From CAYVKM01 sp964452045 (GTDB lineage: Bacteria; Calditrichota; Calditrichia; RBG-13-44-9), in assembly GCA_964452045.1 (NCBI GenBank), contig CAYVKM010000133.1, forward strand, positions 1 to 6,672: 6,672 nucleotides of DNA, given 5' to 3'. Made by a program: the position numbers and the translations under genes. This document shows positions 1 to 6,468 of this stretch, piece by piece (positions within the stretch are counted from its first letter, which is position 1; each line of letters begins with the position of its first letter). Below the pieces are notes generated by a model, which saw only the letters and a program-made list of their open reading frames with translations, was not told where the DNA came from and did no database searches.

Positions 1-915
1 AAAGAATGGTTCTCCATCGGTGGCGGCCTCAAAAACTATCTGGCATACGGGGATTTACCAACTAATGGTTATGGTGATCCTTCGAATTTCAAATTCCAAC
101 GGGGTGCCATCCTCGATCGAAATCTGAGCGAGGTTTACGAAGTGAATGGAAGCGATCCCGACCAGGTTCGGGAGTACGTAACCCATTCCTGGTATAAATA
201 TCAGGAAGGCAACGACAAATCGCTTCATCCCTGGGAAGGTGAAACCGAGTTTAATTTCACTGGTCCGAAACCTCCTTACGAACAGCTGGAAGTGGATAAC
301 AAGTATAGCTGGTTAAAAACACCGAGGTGGAAAGATAACCCAATGGAGGTCGGACCGCTGGCAAGACTGTTGGTAGCCTATGCTTCCGGAAATACAGATG
401 TTAAAGAGGTGATTACCGAAACCCTGACAAAATTAAATGCCCCTGTAACCGCTCTATTCTCAACCCTGGGCAGGACTGCTGCCCGCGGTTTGGAAACCAA
501 ACTTGTTGCCCATTGGATGAAGGAATTCTACGGCACTTTGCTTACCAATATCAAGAATGGTGATATCCGTACGTTTAACAGCGAAAAATGGGAACCGGAT
601 ACCTGGCCAAAAGAAGCAAAAGGCGTTGGATTGTCAGAGGCACCGCGCGGAGCACTGGCTCATTGGATTGTGATAAAAAACAAAGTTATCGACAATTACC
701 AATTGGTTGTTCCAAGCACCTGGAATGCTTCTCCAAGAGATGTAAAAGGTAATCGATCCGCCTATGAAGCCTCTCTTCTGGATACTCCAATGGCCAATGC
801 CGAACAGCCTCTGGAAATTCTCCGAACCGTTCATTCTTTCGATCCTTGCATTGCCTGTGCAGTTCATCTCTACGACCCGGATGGTAAACATCTAAACCAA
901 ATCAGTGTTTTATAG
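1..915 (+). CDS. hyaB: [NiFe]-hydrogenase large subunit, group 1 (C-terminal 304 residues, 5' truncated)
   Basis: Catalytic subunit of a membrane-bound uptake hydrogenase; it carries the Ni-Fe(CN)2CO site that oxidises H2. The reading frame is open from base 1 with no stop, so the gene begins upstream of the window; a GTG at 142 is an internal valine, not the start. Visible family motifs, numbered within the fragment: a PRWK segment followed by MEVGPLAR (115-122), LGRTAAR (156-162), EAPRGALAHW (213-222, whose Arg216 matches the conserved active-site arginine), and the C-terminal nickel motif DPCIACAVH (281-289) with Cys283 and Cys286. His289 is followed by a 15-residue tail, LYDPDGKHLNQISVL, the extension that a HyaD/HupD-type endopeptidase removes after nickel insertion. 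Both cysteines and the histidine are intact. The downstream cytochrome b supports a respiratory, quinone-linked enzyme. Oxygen tolerance cannot be judged, because the small subunit with its proximal cluster ligands is outside the window. Confidence 0.97.
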   Translation, partial: KEWFSIGGGLKNYLAYGDLPTNGYGDPSNFKFQRGAILDRNLSEVYEVNGSDPDQVREYVTHSWYKYQEGNDKSLHPWEGETEFNFTGPKPPYEQLEVDNKYSWLKTPRWKDNPMEVGPLARLLVAYASGNTDVKEVITETLTKLNAPVTALFSTLGRTAARGLETKLVAHWMKEFYGTLLTNIKNGDIRTFNSEKWEPDTWPKEAKGVGLSEAPRGALAHWIVIKNKVIDNYQLVVPSTWNASPRDVKGNRSAYEASLLDTPMANAEQPLEILRTVHSFDPCIACAVHLYDPDGKHLNQISVL

Positions 916-919
916 GAGG
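914..919 (+). promoter_or_regulatory. Ribosome binding site of the cytochrome b gene, overlapping the hydrogenase stop codon
   Basis: A perfect AGGAGG lies 7 bases before the ATG at 927. Its first two bases are the last two of the large-subunit TAG stop (913-915). The tight packing fits co-translation of the two subunits from one message and confirms the cytochrome start. Confidence 0.85.
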
Positions 920-926
920 GTCTTGT

Positions 927-1622
927 ATGGAACAGGTAAAAACGAGATATGCGGAATACAACCAGATCTATGTATGGGAATTACCGGTCCGGTTTTACCA
1001 CTGGATTAATGCCCTTTGTATTGTTGTTCTGGCTATCACCGGTTTTCTGATCGGGAAACCCGTCGCGATACAGAGTTCTGCTGAAGCTTCCTTTCAATAC
1101 TGGTTTGGTACCATCAGATTCCTACATTTCCTCTTTGCCTTTATATTCTTTTTCAACTTCCTTTTCCGGATATACTGGGGATTTGTGGGAAACCGATTTG
1201 CCAACTGGAAAAATTTTATCCCCTATACCCCTACACAATGGAAGGAAATTTTTCAGGTTCTCTGTCTGGATATTCTGCAAATATGCAAAAAACCACTCAA
1301 ATCAATCGGTCATAATTCGCTGGCCGGGTTCACCTATTTCCTTACCTTTCTGGCATTTCTGTTTCAGGCATTCACCGGCTTTGCCCTTTTTGCGCCCATG
1401 AGCAACAGTTGGTTCCCGAAACTATTTGCTTGGATGACTCCATTAATGGGCGGTGAATTTGCGGTCCGGCAGTGGCATCACATGATGATGTGGTTCTTTA
1501 TCATTTTTGCGATGATCCATGTGTATCTGGTGTTTTATCACGATTATGTGGAGGAACGTGGTACCACCTCCTCCATCGTGGGCGGTTGGAAATTTATCGA
1601 AAAACCGCACAAAGAAGAATAA
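927..1622 (+). CDS. hyaC: Ni/Fe-hydrogenase b-type cytochrome subunit
   Basis: Diheme membrane cytochrome (HyaC/HupC/HoxZ/CybH family) that anchors the hydrogenase dimer and transfers electrons from H2 to the quinone pool. At 231 residues it has the usual length. Four hydrophobic segments are visible at about residues 26-43, 62-86, 133-156 and 186-205. The N-terminal VWELPVRFYHWINAL is typical of the family. Histidines placed to bind the two hemes sit in or beside the helices: His25 (FYHW), His67 (RFLHF), His184/His185 (RQWHHMMMW) and His198 (MIHVY). The C-terminal part YHDYVEERGTTSSIVGGWKF is also characteristic. Which four histidines are the ligands is inferred from family knowledge. The gene starts 11 bases after the large-subunit stop behind a strong Shine-Dalgarno sequence, and a terminator hairpin begins 4 bases after its stop. 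It is therefore the last gene of the structural operon; no hyaD/hupD-type protease gene follows. Confidence 0.96.
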   Translation: MEQVKTRYAEYNQIYVWELPVRFYHWINALCIVVLAITGFLIGKPVAIQSSAEASFQYWFGTIRFLHFLFAFIFFFNFLFRIYWGFVGNRFANWKNFIPYTPTQWKEIFQVLCLDILQICKKPLKSIGHNSLAGFTYFLTFLAFLFQAFTGFALFAPMSNSWFPKLFAWMTPLMGGEFAVRQWHHMMMWFFIIFAMIHVYLVFYHDYVEERGTTSSIVGGWKFIEKPHKEE

Positions 1623-1626
1623 ACAG

Positions 1627-1654
1627 AAAGCCCCGGAATACCGGGGCTTTTTTT
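1627..1654. terminator. Rho-independent, probably bidirectional terminator between the two convergent operons
   Basis: A perfect 10-bp inverted repeat, AAAGCCCCGG (1627-1636) and CCGGGGCTTT (1641-1650), encloses the 4-base loop AATA. On the + strand it runs into seven Ts (1648-1654), a textbook intrinsic terminator for the cytochrome gene. Read on the - strand the same stem lies just beyond the hypE stop (1667) and is followed by the broken T-rich stretch TTTCTGTTT, so it can also end the hyp transcript, probably less efficiently. Confidence 0.92.
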
Positions 1655-1666
1655 ATATCAGGTTTT

Positions 1667-2734
1667 CTAACAAATCCGCGGAAGTTGTTCTCCAGAAAGC
1701 ATATCGACGATTCGATGGCTCCCAATGGAAGTTTTCATAATTAGTTTACCAGGATTGTCAGTAGTGACCTCCCCTATAATCCTGGAATCCTTGCCGTATT
1801 GATGGTTTTGCATCATTTTCAGAACAATCGATTCTTTATTTTCAGGAATGATTGCCAGTAATTTTCCTTCGTTCGCAATATACAATGGATCCAATCCCAG
1901 AATCTCACAGATGGCTTTAATCGGATCAGCTATAGGAATATTATCTTCCTCAATATAAATCCCCAGATTAGCAGACTCGGCAATCTCATTCAGGGCGCTG
2001 GAAACACCTCCACGGGTGGGATCCCTCATTACGTGAATTTCCGGGCAGACATTAATTATCGATTCCACCAATCCATTCAACGGCGCTGTATCACTTTTCA
2101 CGTCGGTTTCGAAATCAAACTCTTCCCTAGCTGACAAAATCGCGATCCCATGTTCGGCGATTTTCCCGCTTAGTATAATTTTATCCCCGGGCTGTATACG
2201 TTGTGGTGAAACATTAATCCCATCATAAACTACACCGACACCCGAGGTATTTATAAATATCTTATCCCCCTTCCCCCGGTCTACCACTTTAGTATCTCCG
2301 GTAACCACTTCCACCCCAGCTTCTTTTGCGCTTTCACTTATGGATTGAACGATCTTCCATAAATCTTCCATGGGTAATCCTTCCTCGATGATAAAACTCA
2401 AGGAAAGATAGAGCGGTTTTGCTCCACACATGGCCAGATCATTCACTGTACCGTTTATTGCAAGTTCTCCGATATCTCCACCCGGAAAAAAAATCGGTCT
2501 CACCACATAAGAATCCGTACTGAAAGCCATCCTTGAACCGGTGATTTTGAAGATAGCCCCATCGTGCCCAGTATTTAACAACGGATTATCCAGCTGGGAA
2601 AAAAACATTTTCTGTATCAATTGATGGGAAAGCGTCCCGCCACCACCATGGGCCAATAAGATTTTTTCATATTCGGAAATTGGGATGGGACAGGCCAATC
2701 CTCCTGCAATTGCATCAAGATTCTTCTTATTCAT
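1667..2734 (-). CDS. hypE: Hydrogenase maturation protein HypE (carbamoyl dehydratase)
   Basis: HypE receives a carbamoyl group from HypF on its C-terminal cysteine and dehydrates it with ATP to a thiocyanate, the source of the CN ligands of the hydrogenase iron. The 355 residues match the usual length. The protein belongs to the PurM/AIR-synthase-like ATP-binding family: GGLACPIPI near the N terminus, AHGGGG (28-33), DSYVVRP (74-80), NGTVNDLAMCGAKP (94-107), VTGDTKVV (144-151), RDPTRGG (237-243) and NEG (278-280). It ends in the diagnostic PRIC, with Cys355 as the terminal acceptor residue, so the catalytic tail is intact. The ATG is preceded by GGAG (2739-2742) with a short spacing of 4 bases. 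A TGA in a neighbouring frame (2736-2738), lying between GGAG and the start, is probably the true hypD stop, which would leave a single base between the genes. This is the last gene of the hyp cluster. Confidence 0.97.
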   Translation of the reverse strand: MNKKNLDAIAGGLACPIPISEYEKILLAHGGGGTLSHQLIQKMFFSQLDNPLLNTGHDGAIFKITGSRMAFSTDSYVVRPIFFPGGDIGELAINGTVNDLAMCGAKPLYLSLSFIIEEGLPMEDLWKIVQSISESAKEAGVEVVTGDTKVVDRGKGDKIFINTSGVGVVYDGINVSPQRIQPGDKIILSGKIAEHGIAILSAREEFDFETDVKSDTAPLNGLVESIINVCPEIHVMRDPTRGGVSSALNEIAESANLGIYIEEDNIPIADPIKAICEILGLDPLYIANEGKLLAIIPENKESIVLKMMQNHQYGKDSRIIGEVTTDNPGKLIMKTSIGSHRIVDMLSGEQLPRIC

Positions 2735-2735
2735 T

Positions 2736-3822
2736 TCACTCCAATAGAAATCTTTCTTGGTTAGGAATCGTGCTGAAGTATCTTTTNNNNNNNNNNACCC
2801 ACCGGGTGTTCCGGGGAGCAGGTTTTTCCAAACAATTTGCAGTCATAAGGTTTCTTAAGTCCTTGCAGCACTTCACCGGCAATACAATCTGGCGATTCCA
2901 TAAGGTTAAGTCCAGCAACATCAAATAGCTTCTCGGCATCGTAATCAGCATACTTCGTGTTTAATCCATACCCACTTTGGGGAATTAATCCAATACCTCG
3001 CCATTTTCGGTCTATGGTTACAAAGACATCTTTCAGTAATTTTTGGGCCTGAATATTTCCTTCCTTCCGGACAACCCGGCTGTACTGGTTTTCCACCTCG
3101 AACCGACCTTCCTCCAGTTGTTTGACCGCCAGGTAGATCCCTTCCAGAATATCCACCGGTTCAAAGCCGGTCACCACGATCGGGACCTGAAATATTTCTG
3201 CCAGCGGGATATATTCTTCATAGCCCATGACCGTACAGACATGTCCGGCAGCCAGAAATCCCTGCACCAGGGTGTTTCTTGAGGACAAAATAGCCTCGAT
3301 CGCCGGCGGCACCAAGACATGGGAAGATAAGATAGAAAAATTTGATAATCCCCGTCTTTTGGCTTCCTTTACCGCCATAGCATTAGCCGGGGCAGTGGTC
3401 TCGAAACCAATAGCAAAAAAGACCACTTTTTTGTCAGGATTCTTCTCGGCAATACCTAGAGCATCCATAGGCGAATAAACCATTCTCACATCTGCGCCAT
3501 CTGCCTTCACCGAGAGTAAGTCTTCTTTTGAACCGGGGACTCTCAGCATATCACCAAAAGAAGTAAGGATTACATTTTCCCGGCGGGAAATCTGAATAGC
3601 TTTATCGATCATTTCCAGGGAAGTAACACAGACCGGACACCCCGGGCCGTGGACAATGGTTAATTCCGCGGGAAGTATTTCCTCCAATCCGTATTTCATG
3701 ATGGTATGGGTTTGCCCACCACAAATTTCCATAATAACCCAGTTCCGGGTGGTAATCTCCCTTATTTTCTTTGCCAGATTTTTTACCAGTCCGGCATCTC
3801 TATATTCATTAAGATATTTCAT
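2736..3822 (-). CDS. hypD: Hydrogenase maturation protein HypD, 3' end interrupted by an assembly gap
   Basis: Fe-S scaffold protein that with HypC builds the Fe(CN)2CO unit of [NiFe]-hydrogenases in the cytoplasm. Residues 1-342 are clear: the start MKYLNEYRD, EICGGQTHT with Cys34 and His39 (32-40), HGPGCPVC with Cys62 and Cys65 (58-65), GFETTAP (139-145) and AAGHVCTVMGYEEY (181-194). The C-terminal cluster region has Cys313 (PDCIAGEVLQG), Cys328 and Cys335 (FGKTCSPEHPVG). The family continues after PVG with a conserved MVSSEGxC-like segment carrying the fourth cluster cysteine; here that place is occupied by ten Ns (2787-2796). Taken literally, the frame closes at 2761 with KILQHDS, which does not resemble HypD. 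If the true gap is a multiple of three, the downstream frame KRYFSTIPNQERFLLE ends with TGA at 2736-2738, one base before hypE; I chose that end by inference. No Shine-Dalgarno sequence is visible before the ATG, but the family's N terminus fixes the start. Confidence 0.93.
2739..2742 (-). promoter_or_regulatory. Ribosome binding site of hypE
   Basis: GGAG on the - strand, followed by TGAA and then the hypE ATG (2734-2732). It lies inside the likely last codons of hypD, as expected for a translationally coupled gene pair. The spacing of 4 bases is on the short side. Confidence 0.6.
2787..2796. other. Assembly gap (ten Ns) inside the hypD 3' end
   Basis: Ten consecutive Ns. The upstream side ends on a complete HypD codon (Gly342). 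The downstream side starts exactly at the AAA codon of the frame that ends just before hypE. A gap of ten bases fits neither that frame nor the roughly 14 residues expected here in HypD, so the N count is most likely a scaffolding placeholder rather than a measured length. Confidence 0.95.
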
Positions 3823-3871
3823 AATTATTTTTAAATATTTGATTAGTGAATATTATCTGACAACTGAACCC
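3823..3871 (-). other. AT-rich leader between hypC and hypD
   Basis: This 49-base spacer is the longest gene-free stretch in the window. The 32 bases nearest the hypD ATG are almost entirely A and T and contain no purine-rich Shine-Dalgarno sequence. A TTGTCA hexamer resembles a -35 element, but no convincing -10 lies at the right distance. I see no stable hairpin. The low structure may itself favour ribosome entry at hypD. Confidence 0.5.
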
Positions 3872-4111
3872 TTACTCAGGTAAATCCCCCATTTCCCGTA
3901 ACAAGCGGAGAGTTTCCTCGGCATCCTCTTCATCAATTTTATTCAGGGCGAATCCGACATGCACCATCACATATTCACCCACTTTTATTTCAGGAAGCCA
4001 GTCTATGCAAATATTTTTTGCTACACCGGCGAAATCACACTTGGCCATTTTCGGGCCTGCTTGATCTCCGGTATCGATGGAAATTACTTTTCCCGGGACT
4101 GCCAAACACAT
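3872..4111 (-). CDS. hypC: Hydrogenase assembly chaperone HypC/HybG
   Basis: Small chaperone that holds the Fe(CN)2CO unit with HypD and carries it to the large-subunit precursor. Its 79 residues are typical for the family. It begins with the diagnostic MCLAVPGKV; Cys2, exposed after removal of the initiator methionine, is the residue that interacts with HypD, the iron unit and the large subunit. The segment GDYV-like VGEYVMVHVGFALNKIDEEDAEETL (about 44-68) is the other conserved block, forming the end of the beta-barrel and the following helix. The start is set by the family N terminus and by a GAGGT Shine-Dalgarno sequence 8 bases upstream. It lies 17 bases after hypF. HypC homologues are partly specific for one hydrogenase; the only hydrogenase seen here is the convergent one, its likely client. 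Confidence 0.97.
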   Translation of the reverse strand: MCLAVPGKVISIDTGDQAGPKMAKCDFAGVAKNICIDWLPEIKVGEYVMVHVGFALNKIDEEDAEETLRLLREMGDLPE

Positions 4112-4119
4112 ATATATTT

Positions 4120-4124
4120 ACCTC
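4120..4124 (-). promoter_or_regulatory. Ribosome binding site of hypC
   Basis: GAGGT on the - strand, 8 bases before the hypC ATG (4111-4109), inside the 17-base hypF-hypC spacer. It is the clearest Shine-Dalgarno sequence of the hyp cluster, in keeping with the need for more HypC than HypF. Confidence 0.75.
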
Positions 4125-4128
4125 ATTT

Positions 4129-6468
4129 TTATTTCAATTCTTTTTCAAAACTCATTTTAGGTTCTGCTAAAGTACTTGTATGATTGTTTTTCCCAACAGA
4201 TTTTAAATATGCAATCTGTCCCAGCGAAATACCACCATCGTTCGTTGGAATTCTCTGGTGCCAGTAAGGAATAAAATCATGTTCCCGTAGCAGGTTAACG
4301 GTACGCTCGAGTAACACAGCATTCTGAAAACAGCCTCCGGTCAGTGCAACTTTTTTCAAAGGAAATTTCTGGCAAACACTGAGGATCATCGCGGCGAGGG
4401 TCTGATGAAATTTCATAGCAATTCTGTTCTTGGGCATCCCCTCACCGATATCATGCAAAATCTCTTCTATCATTGGTTGCCAGTCAGTGACCAGGAGATC
4501 TTTTCCCGAAATGTTAAAAGGATAATTCTCCGTCTCCAAGGAAACCGCTGAAAATTCCAGCATCATTGCCGCCTGTCCTTCGTAATTAATTTTCTGCCGG
4601 ATATCAAGCAGGGAAGCCACTGCATCAAATAATCTGCCGGCACTGGAAGTTTGTGGACAGTTAATGTTTTTGGATAACATTTGCTGAAATAATTTTAATT
4701 CTTCCCCTGAAAAATTTCTGGTAATTATTTTAAAATCCCGAAAGATTGAGTCGCCAAATATCTCGTAGAAAATACCCAGAGCGGATCTGCGGGGTTCTTT
4801 AATTGCTAAATCCCCCCCCGGTAAGGGGAATTTTCGTAACCGGGCAACATGTTTATATTTTCCATTTTGATAACGAAAAAATTCTCCTCCCCAGATTGTG
4901 CCATCCTCGCCAAAACCGGTCCCATCCCAGGAAACGCCAATCACTTCATCATCCAATTGATTTTCGGCCATACAAGCAGCAAAATGAGCCAGATGATGCT
5001 GAACCCTTTCCACATCAGCAAAATGATTTTCCCCATATTTGGTGGAGAGGTAATCCGGATGGAGATCTGACACAACTACCGGATGGTTGATTTGATACAT
5101 ATCCCGAAAATCCCGGATCACCTTTTCAAAAGCGTTATTGGCCTCCGCTGTGGCTAAATCACCGATATGCTGACTTACAAAAATATTTTGGCCCTTTCCG
5201 ATTGCCACGGTATTTTTTAAATGCCCACCCAGGGCGAGAGAGTTTTGCTCATTTTCTGATGATTCAGATACTTTACTTATCTGTATCGGCAACGGTGCAT
5301 ACCCCCGGGCCCGACGCAATACCATTTCCCTGCCCAGGATAACCCGGACAATTGAGTCATCCACCTGGCGTACAATCGGACGATTATGAACCAGAAAAAA
5401 ATCAGCAATCTGTCCTAATTTTTGTACAGCTTCAAATTCATCGATACAGATGGGTTCATCGGATATGTTTCCGCTGGTGGCAATAACCGGGAGCTGCAGA
5501 GATGCTAACAATAAATGGTGAAGCGGTGAATAGGGCAACATAATCCCAAGATTGGGATTTTGCGGTGCGATCTCTGATAACGCCAGTTTTTCTTCGTTCC
5601 TATCTTTGAGTTTCAAGAGAACAATCGGGGATTCCGGAGAATGCAGGAGTCTTTCCTCAATCGCTGAAACCAGGCAGACATTTTTAATCATATCTAAGTT
5701 TGGGAACATCAGGGCAAAAGGTTTTTCTTCCCGGCGCTTGCGAAATCGCAGGCGGGTGATGGCTTCCACATCCAGAGCGTTTACCAGGAGCTGGAAACCA
5801 CCAATGCCTTTTAATCCGACGATCAAACCGTCTCGGATCAACTCTGCTGTCTGTAGAAGTGCCTCGTGTCCAGTCTGAAGTATCTTACCCGAATTATCCC
5901 AAAGTTCAATCTGGGGACCACAATCCGGACAGGCAATCGGCTGGGCGTGAAATCGCCGGTTAAGCGGATCTTCATACTCCGCGCAACAGGCTTCGCACAT
6001 GGTAAATATTTTCATGGAGGTATTGGGACGATCGTAAGGCAATTTTTCGATAATGGAAAATCGCGGACCACAGTTGGTGCAATTTATAAAGGGATAAAAA
6101 TAGCGGCGGTCTTTAGGATCATTCATCTCCCGCAGGCAATCCGGACAGACAGCAATATCCGGCAAAATAAAGGTTGATATATCCTGATCGGTGGCACTTT
6201 CCCTGATGGTAAAATCCTGATACCAAACGCAATCTAAAAATGAATATTCCAGACTCTGGATATAGGCACTGCGAGGTTTTTCTTTTTCCAGACATAAAAC
6301 AAACCGGTTCAGGATATCCGGATGACTCTCAGCTTCAATAACTACGCCATTGGTCGAATTCAGCACATATCCTTTTAGCCCCATCTCGCTGGCAAGCCGA
6401 TAGACAAATGGCCTAAATCCAACACCCTGAACCGCACCGCGAATAATTATTTTAACTCGTGATATCAT
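4129..6468 (-). CDS. hypF: Carbamoyltransferase HypF
   Basis: HypF uses carbamoyl phosphate and ATP to form carbamoyl-adenylate and transfers the carbamoyl group to the C-terminal cysteine of HypE. The 779 residues are full length and all domains are present. An acylphosphatase-like domain (about 1-92) has GAVQGVGFRPFVYRLA. Two zinc fingers use Cys108/111/130/133 and Cys158/161/180/183, the second with the RRFHAQP signature (171-177). A YrdC/Sua5-like domain (about 200-390) has KGIGGFQLLVNA, RKRREEKPFALM and TSGNISDEPI. A Kae1-like domain (about 410-755) has the metal-binding VQHHLAH (489-495), SWDGTGFGEDGTIWGGEF (513-530), LPGGDLAIKEPRR, SSAGRLFDAVASLL (608-621) and LTGGCFQNAVLLE (709-721). 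No catalytic motif is missing. The ATG shares one base with the hypB stop (TAATG) and has no Shine-Dalgarno sequence, so translation is probably coupled to hypB. A G8 tract encodes the Gly-Gly of LPGGD. Confidence 0.98.
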   Translation of the reverse strand: MISRVKIIIRGAVQGVGFRPFVYRLASEMGLKGYVLNSTNGVVIEAESHPDILNRFVLCLEKEKPRSAYIQSLEYSFLDCVWYQDFTIRESATDQDISTFILPDIAVCPDCLREMNDPKDRRYFYPFINCTNCGPRFSIIEKLPYDRPNTSMKIFTMCEACCAEYEDPLNRRFHAQPIACPDCGPQIELWDNSGKILQTGHEALLQTAELIRDGLIVGLKGIGGFQLLVNALDVEAITRLRFRKRREEKPFALMFPNLDMIKNVCLVSAIEERLLHSPESPIVLLKLKDRNEEKLALSEIAPQNPNLGIMLPYSPLHHLLLASLQLPVIATSGNISDEPICIDEFEAVQKLGQIADFFLVHNRPIVRQVDDSIVRVILGREMVLRRARGYAPLPIQISKVSESSENEQNSLALGGHLKNTVAIGKGQNIFVSQHIGDLATAEANNAFEKVIRDFRDMYQINHPVVVSDLHPDYLSTKYGENHFADVERVQHHLAHFAACMAENQLDDEVIGVSWDGTGFGEDGTIWGGEFFRYQNGKYKHVARLRKFPLPGGDLAIKEPRRSALGIFYEIFGDSIFRDFKIITRNFSGEELKLFQQMLSKNINCPQTSSAGRLFDAVASLLDIRQKINYEGQAAMMLEFSAVSLETENYPFNISGKDLLVTDWQPMIEEILHDIGEGMPKNRIAMKFHQTLAAMILSVCQKFPLKKVALTGGCFQNAVLLERTVNLLREHDFIPYWHQRIPTNDGGISLGQIAYLKSVGKNNHTSTLAEPKMSFEKELK

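Noticed and set aside
634..891. 85-codon open frame on the - strand within the hydrogenase large subunit gene
   Set aside because: It is antisense to the most conserved part of the large subunit, including the DPCxxCxxH motif, and its translation resembles no known domain; an antisense shadow.
2736..2951. 71-codon - strand ORF spanning the N run, as a separate small gene
   Set aside because: Its upstream part is a frame-shifted reading of conserved hypD sequence. Only the part after the Ns is meaningful, as the likely genuine C terminus of HypD.
3834..3856. AATATT repeated on either side of GATTAGTG, considered as an operator or FNR-like box
   Set aside because: The half-sites are self-complementary AT hexamers, the spacing does not match TTGAT-N4-ATCAA, and no other strong dyad is present.
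3832..3863. Possible internal promoter before hypD (TTGTCA with AT-rich hexamers downstream)
   Set aside because: The -35-like hexamer has one mismatch, but the best -10 candidates match only 3 or 4 of 6 positions at 15-18 base spacings, which is expected by chance in such AT-rich sequence.
4118..4126. Minimal ORF ATG-AGG-TAA immediately before hypC
   Set aside because: A two-codon ORF overlapping the hypC Shine-Dalgarno sequence could in principle affect initiation, but it has no ribosome site of its own and arises directly from the GAGGT sequence followed by A-rich spacer; chance is sufficient.
5552..6177. Two + strand open frames of 108 and 103 codons opposite hypF
   Set aside because: Both lie antisense to conserved HypF zinc-finger and YrdC-like segments, have low-complexity translations and no ribosome site; shadows of hypF.
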